The notes under the pieces are model-generated. The model did no database searches and had not been told where the DNA came from. It saw only the letters and a list, made by a program, of their open reading frames with translations. Shown here one piece after another: positions 15,149 to 24,541 of a stretch of 64,000 bases of DNA. The translations under genes were made by a program, and so were the position numbers. The DNA comes from JABFXX01 sp036489755 (GTDB lineage: Bacteria; Myxococcota_A; Polyangia; Haliangiales; Haliangiaceae), in the NCBI GenBank assembly GCA_036489755.1, contig DASXFD010000092.1, positions 1 through 64,000 of the forward strand, written 5' to 3'. How positions within the stretch are numbered: the first letter of the stretch is position 1; every line of letters begins with the position of its first letter.

Positions 15149-17521
15149 CTACTCGCCGGCGTGGTGCGGCTCGGCGGCAAGTGGCAGCGACAGCGTCACG
15201 AACACCGAGCGCGGCTGGCCGTACGAGCTGCCCACGAACCCGTTCGCGATGCGGTACGCGTACTGCTCGTTCGCGATGTTGATGATGTCGACGGCGACGC
15301 GGATCGGATACGCGTGCGGCATGAACTGGTAGGCCGCGGTCACGTCCTCGACCACGTGGCCGGGGACGTGCGCGTCGTTGTCGGCGCCGGTGCGCAGCCC
15401 CGAGCCGTACTGCAACTGGCCGGTGAGCGCGTAGCGGCCGTCGCGGACCGTGAGCCCGCTGTTCGCGGTCCACGTCTGCGCGTGATCGAGCGTCTGCCAG
15501 CTGGTGTCGGCGAGCTCGGCGGCCGTGAACAGGAACTTCGCGCTCGAGATGCCCTGGCCTTCCGCGAGGCCGAACGAGCCGTTCGCGAACGCGCTGAGCC
15601 ACGAGCGGATGCGCAGGTCGGCACTCGCCTCGAGGCCGGCCGCGCGACCGCGCCGAAAGTTGTAGTTCGAGAGCAGGCTCGTCGAACCGATCGCGGTGTC
15701 GTCGAGTTGGTTGTACGCGTAGCGCGCCCAGGCAGTGAGCCCGCCGCGCAGCGCGGGGATGAGCCGAGACGAGATGCCGAGCTCGGTGTAGAGATCGGTC
15801 TCGGGCTTGAGGTCGTACGTCACGGCCTCGTTCGCCGGGACCACGCCGAGCGCGCGCGCCGCGCCCGCCGAATCGAGCGGCTCGGGCGGCTGCCAGTTCA
15901 CGCCCGTGAACGCGTGGAGCACGGTGTCCTTCGTGAACGAGTACGACGCGCCGAGCCGCGGGCTGGCACCGGCCGAGTCGTTCGTCGTGCCGCCCGCGAG
16001 GATGACGTGCATCTCGTCGAGCCGAAACCCGACGTCGAGCGCGAGCTTGCCGCTCGTCGCGTGATCCTGGACGTACGCGCCGGTGGTGAGCGCGTCGATC
16101 ACGTCGCCGCCCGACGCCGTCATGGTCGGATCGATGCCGCCGTCTTCGGCGCGCGCGTACGACGTGAAGCTATCGGTGCCGTGCAGGTAGTCGGCCTGCA
16201 CGCCCGCCTTCATGAGGTTCGATCCCGACTGCAGCGAGTACTGCGCGACCGCGCCGGCGTGCTGAGCGACGCGCAACACGTCGCTCGCCGTCGCGCCCGG
16301 ATCCGACAGCGGGCCGAGCGCGTGCTCGGCGTCGCTGAACAGAAAGCCGCGCGACAGCTTGTAGAGCGGCGCGACCATCAGCTGACCCTTGTCGAACTTG
16401 TGCGTCCAGCTCGCGGCGACGAACAATTCGTCCTCGGTCTCGCTCGAGTTGGTGTCGTGCGGCACGAACGGCGGCGAGTCGTTGCCGTATTGATCGGGCG
16501 GCCGCACCTCGCCCGGATAGCTGAGCGGCTGCACCGACGGATCGAACGGGATCTGGAACCGGTTATGGCCGTACGTCGCGAACAGCTCGTAGCGGTTGAC
16601 GTCGCACGGCGCCCAGTCGAGCCGCGTGAACAAGCGGCCGGTGTAACCGTCGTCGTGCAGGATCGGATAGATCGACGGTGGATCGAGCGCGCGCTGCGAG
16701 TACTCGAAGCTGCCGCCCGCGAACATGCCGGCGGTCGTGCCGAGCTTGGTCGCGTACGTCGCGCCGGGCTCGACGGTGTCGAACGAGCCGTAGCGGACTT
16801 GCACGTTGCCCGACGGATGCTCGGTCGCCGCGCGCGTCGTCATGTTCACGACGGCGCCGAGCCGGTCGCCGAACTCCGCGGGCATGCCGCCGGTGTAGAT
16901 CTCGAGCCCGTTGATGAGCCGCACCGGGATCGACGCAGCGAACAAGCTGCCGACCGAGTCCGGCACCGGGATGCCGTCGACCTGGTACTGGATGTTGCCG
17001 TGGTTGCCGCGCGCGTAGATGTTGCCGAGCGAATCGGCGACGAAGCCCGGCTGCGTCGAGATCACGTCGGTGATCGGCCGATCGTCGCCGCCCGGGCTCT
17101 CGTTGAGTTGCTGGCGGTTCACCGTCGCCACGCTGCCGGTGACCGGCGGCGGCGGCGGCACGGACCAGTCCTCGTCGACCTGGATGATCTCTTCGCCCTC
17201 CACGAGCGTCAGCTCGATCGACGCGACCTGCGACGAGTTGATCTGCAGGTGCTGGTGATCGCCAACGAGCCCGGCCTCGGTCGCCTCGACGGTATAGTCG
17301 CCGAACGGAATGCCCGGGAAGTTAAACTTTCCGTCTGCGCCGGTCACCGTGCGCGCGACCGTGTTGCCGGCCGAATCGTGCAACACGACGGTCGCACCCT
17401 TGAGTGGATGCAACAGCGCATCGTCGACGATGCCGGCGACCACCGCGTCGACCGACGCGCGCGCAGACGGGCTCGCCGCGACGATCGCGAGGGCGGCGCC
17501 CAGCCGCGCGTACTTCTGCAC
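15149..17521 (-). CDS. TonB-dependent receptor with N-terminal carboxypeptidase-regulatory-like domain
   Basis: A 790-residue outer-membrane protein from a GTG start. The signal peptide ends near residue 22 (SARA|SV). Residues 28-105 form a CarboxypepD_reg-like beta-sandwich (GADGKFNFPGIPFGDYTVEA). A plug domain (about 125-235) contains GNIQYQVDGIPVPD and GGMPAEFGDRLGAVVNM. A 22-strand-type barrel fills the rest. No clear TonB box is visible. The N-terminal extension and plug style match the OAR/CirA-type receptors of Myxococcota; the ligand is unknown. It lies 50 bp downstream of the secretin gene on the same strand. Confidence 0.92.
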   Translation of the reverse strand: MQKYARLGAALAIVAASPSARASVDAVVAGIVDDALLHPLKGATVVLHDSAGNTVARTVTGADGKFNFPGIPFGDYTVEATEAGLVGDHQHLQINSSQVASIELTLVEGEEIIQVDEDWSVPPPPPVTGSVATVNRQQLNESPGGDDRPITDVISTQPGFVADSLGNIYARGNHGNIQYQVDGIPVPDSVGSLFAASIPVRLINGLEIYTGGMPAEFGDRLGAVVNMTTRAATEHPSGNVQVRYGSFDTVEPGATYATKLGTTAGMFAGGSFEYSQRALDPPSIYPILHDDGYTGRLFTRLDWAPCDVNRYELFATYGHNRFQIPFDPSVQPLSYPGEVRPPDQYGNDSPPFVPHDTNSSETEDELFVAASWTHKFDKGQLMVAPLYKLSRGFLFSDAEHALGPLSDPGATASDVLRVAQHAGAVAQYSLQSGSNLMKAGVQADYLHGTDSFTSYARAEDGGIDPTMTASGGDVIDALTTGAYVQDHATSGKLALDVGFRLDEMHVILAGGTTNDSAGASPRLGASYSFTKDTVLHAFTGVNWQPPEPLDSAGAARALGVVPANEAVTYDLKPETDLYTELGISSRLIPALRGGLTAWARYAYNQLDDTAIGSTSLLSNYNFRRGRAAGLEASADLRIRSWLSAFANGSFGLAEGQGISSAKFLFTAAELADTSWQTLDHAQTWTANSGLTVRDGRYALTGQLQYGSGLRTGADNDAHVPGHVVEDVTAAYQFMPHAYPIRVAVDIINIANEQYAYRIANGFVGSSYGQPRSVFVTLSLPLAAEPHHAGE

Positions 17522-17571
17522 GAACGGAGCCTGCGTTACACGCGACTCGATTGCAACTACACAAGGTGCTC

Positions 17572-19698
17572 TTAATGCACCGGGCCAATTTGCACCGGCG
17601 TCGGTTGTGCGAGCTGCGCGCGCGCCGCGGCTTCATCTTGCACCGAGCCGACCGATCGATTGATCTCTTCGACCAAGCCGCGCTTCTTGCCGTAATCGAC
17701 GTTCGTGTGAAACGCCGCGCTGTCGAGCGCGCGCAGCGAGCCGATGAACTCGTCTTGCTCGCGCTGATGGCGCTCTCGGATCTGATCGATGTCGAGCCGG
17801 CTGCGGATGATGTACGGCGTGAGCAGGATGACGAGGTTCGACTTCACCTTCTCCTTCGACGTGTACGAGAACAGCGTGCCGAGCACCGGGATGTCGCCGA
17901 GGATCGGAACCTTGGTCTTCAGATCGAGCTCCTTGATCTGCGTGAGCCCGGTGAGCATCACGGTTTGTTGATCGTGCGCGACAAGCCGCGTCTCGATCGT
18001 GCGTGTGGTCCACGACGGGCCGAGGATCGGATCGGGCGCGCCGGCTTCGTCCTTTTGCGAGTGCTTGACCTCGAGCAGCACGTCGTCGCCTTCGGAGATG
18101 TGCGGCTTGATGTCGAAGTCGAGCGTGAGGTCCTGATCCTCGATGTTCGTCGTGACGAGCCCGGTCGGATTCGTCGGCGATACCGGCACCGTGCCCTTCT
18201 TGATCGGGATGGTCTTGCCGACCGAGTACTTCGCGTCCTCGTTGTCGAGCGCGATGATGCTCGGCGCCGAGATCACGGCCGTGTGGTTGATCTGCGACAG
18301 CGCCTGGAACAGCACGCCGTACGACGGAAAGCTCGTGCCGAGCAGCTGGGTCGCGCCGGCGGCGGTGAGCGCGTTGCCCAGGATGCCGCCGATCAGGCCC
18401 GTCGCGCTCGCCGCGCTCGCCGGGTTCATCGACGCCAGAGAGCCGCTCTGCACGCCGCCGAGCACGATGCCGCTCGGCCCGCTCGAGCTCGTCGCGCCCG
18501 GAATCGGCAGCGTGCCGTGCGAGCTCGTGCCGAGCGCCGACGTGTCGTCGTCCTCGACGTCGATGATGACCGCTTCGATGTAGACCTCGCGGCGCGGCTC
18601 GTCGAGCTCGTCGATCACGTGCTTGAGCGCCACGAAGTCGTGGCCGGTCGACATCACGATCAGCTTGTTCGTCGCCTTGTCGGGAATCACGTGCGCTTGG
18701 CCTTCGAGCGCGAGCGAATCGAGCGCGGCCGCAGCCGGCGCCGCCGCGGCGGCCTTCGCGCCGCCGGTCGCGCCGTTCGGCGGAGTCTGCGCCGGCGTCG
18801 CGCTCGCCTTGCCGGAGATCGCGGCCTGCAGCACGGCGGCGACCTCTTCCGCGACCGCGGCCTTCAGCCGATAGATGTGCATCTGGCCGCCGGTCTCGGT
18901 CTCGATCGGAATGTCGACGCGCGCGATGATCGCGCGCACGCGGTCGTACGCGGCTTCATTGCCGGCGACGATCAACGTGTTCGTGCGCGTGTCGACGACG
19001 ATCTTCGGCGCGGGCGCTTGCGGCGAGCTCGCGCTGCCGGCGCCCGGCGTGGTCGCCGACAACAAGTCGATCTCCTTCGCGAGCGCCGTCGCGTCGGCGT
19101 GCAGCACCGGGATCGTGTAGACACCGTTCTCGCTGCCCGCCTCATCGATCTGCTTGACGACGTCGAGCATGTCGCGCACGTGCGTCGCGGTGTCGGTGAC
19201 GAGCAGCATCGAGCCGAGCACCGCGATGTCGCCGGCCTGCGACTTCATCGCCGACAGCGCGGTCGCGAGCATCGACGCGGTCGCGTGGCTCGGCCGCAGC
19301 AAATAGCGCACGAGCTGCTCGCCGCTATGGCCGTCGTACATCGGCAGCGTCTCGTTGCGCGCGGTCGCGCTCTCGACGATGCGCATCATGTTGCCCTGCG
19401 CGACGACCGTGTAGCCCATCGTCGACAGCGCCGCGAGGAACAGCTCGTACGCTTGATCCGGCGTCATGGTCTCGGGCGTGACGATGTTGATCTTCTTGCC
19501 GCGCTGCACGTAGCTCGGATCGAACATGAAGTTCTTGCACGTGAACCCCATCGCCCACGACACGAGCTCCTTCAGATCGGTCTCGGGCTTGAACGAGACG
19601 GCGACCGTCGTCGGCTTACGCTCGCAGTGATACAGCTCGGGATTGTCGTCGGCGAACGCGACGCGCGTGAGCAACAGAAACGCGAGGACGAGGCGCAT
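17572..19698 (-). CDS. gspD: Type II secretion system secretin GspD
   Basis: A 708-residue outer-membrane secretin. The signal peptide ends near residue 16 (RVAFA|DD). The N0 domain (about 30-110), N1-N3 repeats (about 110-450, interrupted by Ala/Gly-rich insertions) and the secretin domain (about 480-640) are recognisable. The conserved VPILGDIPVLGTLF motif lies at about 595-608, and NLVILLTPYII follows. It would form the ring through which folded proteins leave the periplasm. The other gsp genes are not beside it, so it is an orphan copy or part of a dispersed system. The start at 19698 was chosen for the signal peptide and a GGAAGGCGG stretch upstream. Confidence 0.92.
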   Translation of the reverse strand: MRLVLAFLLLTRVAFADDNPELYHCERKPTTVAVSFKPETDLKELVSWAMGFTCKNFMFDPSYVQRGKKINIVTPETMTPDQAYELFLAALSTMGYTVVAQGNMMRIVESATARNETLPMYDGHSGEQLVRYLLRPSHATASMLATALSAMKSQAGDIAVLGSMLLVTDTATHVRDMLDVVKQIDEAGSENGVYTIPVLHADATALAKEIDLLSATTPGAGSASSPQAPAPKIVVDTRTNTLIVAGNEAAYDRVRAIIARVDIPIETETGGQMHIYRLKAAVAEEVAAVLQAAISGKASATPAQTPPNGATGGAKAAAAAPAAAALDSLALEGQAHVIPDKATNKLIVMSTGHDFVALKHVIDELDEPRREVYIEAVIIDVEDDDTSALGTSSHGTLPIPGATSSSGPSGIVLGGVQSGSLASMNPASAASATGLIGGILGNALTAAGATQLLGTSFPSYGVLFQALSQINHTAVISAPSIIALDNEDAKYSVGKTIPIKKGTVPVSPTNPTGLVTTNIEDQDLTLDFDIKPHISEGDDVLLEVKHSQKDEAGAPDPILGPSWTTRTIETRLVAHDQQTVMLTGLTQIKELDLKTKVPILGDIPVLGTLFSYTSKEKVKSNLVILLTPYIIRSRLDIDQIRERHQREQDEFIGSLRALDSAAFHTNVDYGKKRGLVEEINRSVGSVQDEAAARAQLAQPTPVQIGPVH

Positions 19699-19782
19699 GC
19701 GTCGCCGCCTTCCAAATGCCGCGCCAACGTGCAACCGCGCGATCGCAGGGCGCGTACGTTGCAGATCGTGTCAACGAGTCAG

Positions 19783-20799
19783 TCAGGGATACGGCGATTG
19801 TGGCTTCGCGTCCGGCTCGCACAACGGGCCGAGATGATCGATCGCGGCCCAATCCTCGTCCGACGCCGTCCCCCACGTGATGTGGTGGCCGAGCTTCGCG
19901 CCGGTCGGCGATAGATCGTACGTCGCGTACTCGCCCGGCCCTTCGGCGAGCAGCACGCGCGGGCCCTTTTGATCGACGAGCATCGTCGACAGCGCGAGCG
20001 GATGCGTCAGGCCTTCGGTCACCTGCGTCGGCGAGCCGTCGGCGCCCGCCACGAAGAAGCCGCTCCACCGCTCCGCTTTCCAATCGCACGCGTTCGCCGG
20101 ATCGCCGACGGTGAGCCAGTTGACCGCGGCCGCCCACGCGACCGGCTTGTCACCGACCTTGATCTCGCCGACGCCCCACAGCTTCTCGCAGCCGGGCGCG
20201 GTGCAATCGTGCGCCGGCACGAGCGTCGCGATCTCCGGCGGGATCGGCTTGTCCTGCGTCGGCGCTTGCCACGTCTTCGGGCCCGTCATCTGACCGAGGC
20301 GTGCGCCCGCCGATTGCGGCGACTGGAACTGACAGCCCGTCGGCGTGTCTTGTGACGCGAGCACGAGCCCGGTCGCGGTTTGCGGGTCCGGCGGCGCGGG
20401 GCAGCTGTCGAGCTCGACGCCATACGCGGCATGCCCGTCGATGTTCGCGAGGTAGTGACTGCCGAGCTTGATGAGACACGGCGCGACGTTGCCGCTGACC
20501 AGCCACAAGTTGCCGGCCGGCACGTCGGGCACGCCGGCGGTCTTCGCGGTCGCGTCGTCGATCGCGGTGTAGTCGGCGAGATCCGAGCCGGCACTGCCGC
20601 CGCCGGCCGGCACGTACAGCGGCATCACCCAGCCGGTGCGGCCCTTGCCCGGATCTTGCGTCGCGTAGGACGCCAAGAACACGCCGTTCGCCGACGGACA
20701 CCCGTTCTGCAGCTGCGGCTCTTGCGGCGGTTGCGGCGCCTGCTGCGGCGGACATCCGGCGAGCGCGACCACCAGCGAGCAGCATGCGAGGCGAGTCAT
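19783..20799 (-). CDS. Lipoprotein of unknown function
   Basis: A 338-residue protein with a lipoprotein signal (lipobox LAGC, Cys16) and a Pro/Gln-rich linker (about 17-33). The body is globular, with several Cys (NGCPSANG, APCLIK, DSCPAPP, HDCTAPGCEK, NACDW) that could pair in disulfides. No family recognised. It lies 84 bp upstream of gspD on the same strand. An upstream in-frame start would place 28 extra polar residues before the signal peptide, so the start at 20799 is preferred. Confidence 0.75.
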   Translation of the reverse strand: MTRLACCSLVVALAGCPPQQAPQPPQEPQLQNGCPSANGVFLASYATQDPGKGRTGWVMPLYVPAGGGSAGSDLADYTAIDDATAKTAGVPDVPAGNLWLVSGNVAPCLIKLGSHYLANIDGHAAYGVELDSCPAPPDPQTATGLVLASQDTPTGCQFQSPQSAGARLGQMTGPKTWQAPTQDKPIPPEIATLVPAHDCTAPGCEKLWGVGEIKVGDKPVAWAAAVNWLTVGDPANACDWKAERWSGFFVAGADGSPTQVTEGLTHPLALSTMLVDQKGPRVLLAEGPGEYATYDLSPTGAKLGHHITWGTASDEDWAAIDHLGPLCEPDAKPQSPYP

Positions 20800-20866
20800 G
20801 CACGCACGATACTTCGATTCGGCAGCGGCGGCGAAACGCGTGGCCCAAGTTGCCAGCGCGCGTGAT

Positions 20867-21493
20867 CTAGCTCGCCGCGACACCGAGATAGCGCGTGACG
20901 AGCAACGTCGCCTCGTCGACGAGCCGCGGATCGTGCATCCGCTCGGGATAGAACAGCGCGGCGCGCTGGATGATCGCCTCGATCGACGCGACCAGGACGA
21001 ACGCGGCGAGCTCGACGCTCTCGATCGCGAGCTCGGCCTTGCGCGACTCGAGCAGCGCGGCGACCACGCGGTTCGTGATCTCGTCGAACTGGCGCAGCTT
21101 CGCGAGCTTGCCGATCCGCGGCACTTGCTCGATCAACACGCGGTGCAGCTCGGGATCGATCGAGTGCGCGCGGATCCGCAGCTCGATCACGCGGCGCGCC
21201 GCTTGCGCGATCGGCAGCAGCGCGACGCGCGACAGCTCGGCGACGATGTCGCCGTTCAACCGCTCGATGTGATCGTCGATGAGGCCCGCGACCAGCGCCT
21301 CCTTGTTCGGAAAATATTGATAGAGCGAGCCGATCGACACGCCGGCCGCGGCTGCAACCGCGTTGGTCGTGAGGCCATCGAACCCGCGCTTGACCAGAAC
21401 GCGACTCGTGGCGGCCAGAATCGTCGCGACCGTCTCGCGGCTGCGCGATTGGCGCGGCTGTTTCCGTGGCGTGGTCCGGACTTGGCGGGGCAT
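20867..21493 (-). CDS. TetR-family transcriptional regulator
   Basis: A 208-residue regulator. A basic N-terminal tail is followed by a TetR helix-turn-helix at about 24-68 (LTTNAVAAAAGVSIGSLYQYFPNKEAL), which is highly conserved in the family. The ligand-binding helical domain fills the rest. It is divergent from a cytochrome P450 gene with 70 bp between starts, and that gap contains an imperfect palindrome suited to a TetR dimer. The likely role is ligand-responsive repression of itself and of the P450. Confidence 0.93.
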   Translation of the reverse strand: MPRQVRTTPRKQPRQSRSRETVATILAATSRVLVKRGFDGLTTNAVAAAAGVSIGSLYQYFPNKEALVAGLIDDHIERLNGDIVAELSRVALLPIAQAARRVIELRIRAHSIDPELHRVLIEQVPRIGKLAKLRQFDEITNRVVAALLESRKAELAIESVELAAFVLVASIEAIIQRAALFYPERMHDPRLVDEATLLVTRYLGVAAS

Positions 21494-21532
21494 GCGAGCT
21501 GATCTCGGCGCGGCTTGGAACGCGAGTAGACA

Positions 21533-21552
21533 ATGTGAGCAATAGCTCGCAT
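21533..21552. promoter_or_regulatory. Candidate TetR operator (imperfect palindrome)
   Basis: atgtgagc-aata-gctcgcat: two 8-bp arms with one mismatch around a 4-bp centre, 11 bp before the P450 start codon. A further matching half-site (atgcgagc) lies at 21492-21499, overlapping the TetR start codon. The position between divergent tetR and P450 genes fits an autoregulatory operator. Confidence 0.5.
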
Positions 21553-21563
21553 TTTAGCAAGCG

Positions 21564-22931
21564 ATGGCTACCGCAACGCTGCCGCGTCCCGCCTCGTCGA
21601 TTCCCACGGTCCGCGGCAGCCTGCCGCTGCTCGGCAACCTGTTTCAGTTCTGGTCCGACCGCCTCGGCCTGCAAGATCTCGCCGCGCGCACCGGCCCGAT
21701 CGCGCGCGTCCAGCTCGCGAACATCCCGGTCTACATCGTGACCGATGCCGATCTCGCGCACGACGTGCTCGTCGCGCAGGCGGGCTCGATGTTGAAGAGC
21801 GCGGGCCTGCAGTTCTTGAAGCCGCTGCTCGGCGACGGCCTGCTCACCGCCGAAGGCGACACGCATCGCCGCCACCGCAAGCTACTCGCGCCGGCGTTCG
21901 CGCCGAAGCGCCTCGCGCCGTACGGCGAGGTCATGGTCGACGAGACGCTGCAACAGACGCACAGCTGGCGCGACGCGCAGCACGTCGATCTGTCGGCCGA
22001 GATGATGAAGATGACGCTCGCGATCGCCGGCAAGACGATGTTCGGCGCCGACGTGCGCAAGGATGCCGAGACCGTCGCGCACGGCCTCGACCTCGCGATG
22101 GAGTCGCACGAGGAGAGCCTGCAGTCGCCGATCCGGCTCGGCTACGAGTGGCCGCTGCCGCGCCACCTCAAGATGCGCCGCGCGTCGAAGATGCTCGATC
22201 AGGTCGTGTACCGCTTGATCGCCGAGGGCCGCGCGCGCGGCACCGACAAAGGCGACGTGCTGTCGATCCTGTTGCTCGCGCGCGACGACGAGGACGGCAC
22301 CGGGCTCACCGACGCGCAGGTCCGCGACGAGGTGATGACGCTCTTGCTCGCCGGCCACGAGACCACCGCGAACGCGCTGACGTGGACGTGGTACGAGCTC
22401 GCGAGGAATCCCGGCGTGCTCGCGACGCTCGCCGACGAGATCGACAAGCTCGGCGGCAAGCGCATCACGCTCGATGATCTACCGGCGCTGCCGTACAACC
22501 TCGCGGTCGTCGAAGAGACGATGCGGATGCACCCGCCGGCGTACATGACGGGCCGCGAGACGTCGCGCGAGCTGACGATCGGCGGCCACGTGATGCCGAA
22601 GGGCACGGTGATCGCGGTCAACATCCGCGGCATCCATCGCCGCGCCGACTACTACCCCGATCCCGACGCGTTCCGGCCCGAGCGCATGCTCGTCGACGCG
22701 AAGAAGCAGCGGCCGCGCGAGCGCTACCTGCCGTTCGGCGCCGGACCTCGCGTCTGCATCGGCGCGCACTTCGCGCTACTCGAGGCGCAGCTCGCGCTCG
22801 CGACGATGGTGCAACAGGTGCGGCTCGAGCTCGTCTCGCCCGCGAAGGTCGTGCCGTACGATCCACAGGTCACGCTGCGCCCGAAGGGCGGCATGCCGAT
22901 GATCGTCCGTAGGCGTGAGCCGACGACTTGA
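21564..22931 (+). CDS. Cytochrome P450
   Basis: A 455-residue haem monooxygenase with no membrane anchor visible. The I-helix oxygen-binding motif AGHETT lies at 263-268. The K-helix ExxR is in VVEETMRMHPP. The haem-binding loop FGAGPRVCIG has Cys398 as proximal ligand. The substrate is unknown; the relatedness of the region around the haem loop to CYP102-like and other fatty-acid or sterol-type P450s is only an impression. No ferredoxin or reductase gene is adjacent. Expression is probably controlled by the divergent TetR regulator. Confidence 0.95.
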   Translation: MATATLPRPASSIPTVRGSLPLLGNLFQFWSDRLGLQDLAARTGPIARVQLANIPVYIVTDADLAHDVLVAQAGSMLKSAGLQFLKPLLGDGLLTAEGDTHRRHRKLLAPAFAPKRLAPYGEVMVDETLQQTHSWRDAQHVDLSAEMMKMTLAIAGKTMFGADVRKDAETVAHGLDLAMESHEESLQSPIRLGYEWPLPRHLKMRRASKMLDQVVYRLIAEGRARGTDKGDVLSILLLARDDEDGTGLTDAQVRDEVMTLLLAGHETTANALTWTWYELARNPGVLATLADEIDKLGGKRITLDDLPALPYNLAVVEETMRMHPPAYMTGRETSRELTIGGHVMPKGTVIAVNIRGIHRRADYYPDPDAFRPERMLVDAKKQRPRERYLPFGAGPRVCIGAHFALLEAQLALATMVQQVRLELVSPAKVVPYDPQVTLRPKGGMPMIVRRREPTT

Positions 22932-22941
22932 TCGCGCGAAG

Positions 22942-23340
22942 CTACGGCAAGAATCGCGCGCGATTCTCTGGCGACGGCAGCTCGCACGCATCGACGCGGC
23001 CCCAGATGCGATAGCGGATCCGCGCGATCAATCGATAGAAGACATCGAGCAAGAACGCCGGGAACCAGCGCACGTAGTAGCCCACGCGCCACGGCCCGCG
23101 CAGATGTCGCGCGACGTGCAAGAACGTCTTCGAACGGACGTAGACGTGGTCGTCGTCGTCGACCAGCACGACGCTGTCGAGCTCGGTCGGGATCTCCGCG
23201 TGCCGCGTGCGCAGCTCGGCGGCCGTCTCGCCCTGCAGCGGGGCGAACCGCAGCTCGTGATCGCGCTCGTGCGCGAGGATCCAGCGCACGCTCGCCGAGC
23301 AGAGCCCGCAGGTCCCGTCGTAGAGGAGCACCGGCTGCAC
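22942..23340 (-). CDS. DCC-family thiol-disulfide oxidoreductase-like protein
   Basis: A 132-residue protein with the family signature DGTCGLC right after the start (residues 8-14), the redox-like CxxC that names the group. LRFAPLQGE and a membrane-proximal hydrophobic stretch (YYVRWFPAFLLDVFYRLIARIRY) are also typical. The GTG at 23340 gives the family's usual length; an ATG at 23397 would add 19 residues and overlap the divergent metallophosphoesterase. Biochemical role unknown in general. Convergent with the P450 gene (10-bp gap). Confidence 0.85.
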   Translation of the reverse strand: MQPVLLYDGTCGLCSASVRWILAHERDHELRFAPLQGETAAELRTRHAEIPTELDSVVLVDDDDHVYVRSKTFLHVARHLRGPWRVGYYVRWFPAFLLDVFYRLIARIRYRIWGRVDACELPSPENRARFLP

Positions 23341-23368
23341 GAGCCGATCATGCCGCGCTCGCTGTTTC

Positions 23369-24541
23369 GTGCAAGGCTTGGGTGCGGTGCTGCGCATTCT
23401 GTTCGGCTTGGTGTTCTCGGGCTCGTTGCACCTCTACGTGTGGTCGCGCGCGACGGACGTGCTGGAGCTGTCGCGGCGGCGGCGGCGGATCCTCGGCGCG
23501 TTCGTGCTGTTGATGATGCTCTCGGTCCCGCTGACGACGTCGGCGCGGCTGTGGGCGCCGGAGCTCGCCTCGATCCTGTCGTGGATCTCGCTGCCGTGGC
23601 TCGCGTTCGTCGGGCTCGCGACCGTGGCGCTGCTCGCGTCGGATCTGCCGCGCTTCATCGCGTGGCTCGGGCGCAAGATCCGGCGGCAGCCGGAAACCGC
23701 GGGCTTGTCGCGCCGCGAGTTCTTGAGCCGCGTCACCGGCGGTGCCGCGCTCGCGGTGGCAGGAGCTAGCGTGGGGCGCGGCGTGCTCGAAGCGCGCGGC
23801 GATCACGAGATCGTCACCGTCGAGGTGCCGCTGGCGAAGCTGCCGAAGGCGCTCGACGGGTTCTCGATCGTGCAGCTGTCGGATCTCCACACCGGCATGA
23901 CGATCGACAAGGCGTTCGTGCAGCGTGTGGTCGATCGCGCGAATGCGCTGTCCCCCGATCTCCTCGCGCTCACCGGCGATCTCGTCGACGGGCCGGTCGC
24001 GAGCCTCGAAGGCGACGTCGCGCCGCTCGCGCAGCTTCGCGCACCGCACGGCGTGTTCGCGGTGACCGGCAACCACGAGTATTACTGCGGCGTCGACGAA
24101 TGGATCGCTGCGATCACGAAGCTCGGCGTGCGGTACCTGCGCAACGAGCGCGTGACGATCTCGCGCGACGGTGCGGCGTTCGATCTCGCCGGCGTCGACG
24201 ATCACAGCGCCTACCAATGGCTCGGTCACGGCGAGGACATTCCGAAAGCGATCGCCGGTCGCGATCCGAGCCGCGCGCTCGTCTTGCTCGCACACCAGCC
24301 GCGCCAGGTCCGGCACGCGATCGAGCACGGCGTCGATCTCCAGCTCTCGGGCCACACGCACGGCGGCCAGATCTGGCCATGGCACTACATCGTCAAAGTG
24401 CAGCAGGGCGGCCTGCTCGCCGGCTCGTACGACGTCGACGGCACCAAGCTCTACGTCACGCGCGGCTGCGGCTATTGGGGCCCGCCGGTGCGCCTGCTCG
24501 CGCCGCTCGAGATCACGCGTATCATCCTGCGATCTGCATGA
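23369..24541 (+). CDS. Membrane-anchored metallophosphoesterase with Tat-type motif
   Basis: A 390-residue protein from a GTG start. Three hydrophobic segments lie in residues 1-95. An internal twin-arginine sequence SRREFL (114-119) is followed by a hydrophobic stretch. The calcineurin-like phosphoesterase domain carries the metal ligands DLH (Asp172, His174), GD (Asp204), GNHE (Asn235, His236) and GHTHGG (His329, His331). This architecture matches YkuE/YaeI-like phosphodiesterases, some of which hydrolyse lipid-linked UDP-sugars. It is the first gene of a tightly spaced run; its stop overlaps the next start by 4 bp (ATGA). Confidence 0.92.
   Translation: MQGLGAVLRILFGLVFSGSLHLYVWSRATDVLELSRRRRRILGAFVLLMMLSVPLTTSARLWAPELASILSWISLPWLAFVGLATVALLASDLPRFIAWLGRKIRRQPETAGLSRREFLSRVTGGAALAVAGASVGRGVLEARGDHEIVTVEVPLAKLPKALDGFSIVQLSDLHTGMTIDKAFVQRVVDRANALSPDLLALTGDLVDGPVASLEGDVAPLAQLRAPHGVFAVTGNHEYYCGVDEWIAAITKLGVRYLRNERVTISRDGAAFDLAGVDDHSAYQWLGHGEDIPKAIAGRDPSRALVLLAHQPRQVRHAIEHGVDLQLSGHTHGGQIWPWHYIVKVQQGGLLAGSYDVDGTKLYVTRGCGYWGPPVRLLAPLEITRIILRSA

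Noticed and set aside
17404..19914. An 836-codon plus-strand frame across the secretin gene
   Set aside because: Antisense to gspD; composition is Arg/Asp-rich low-complexity and no domain is visible.
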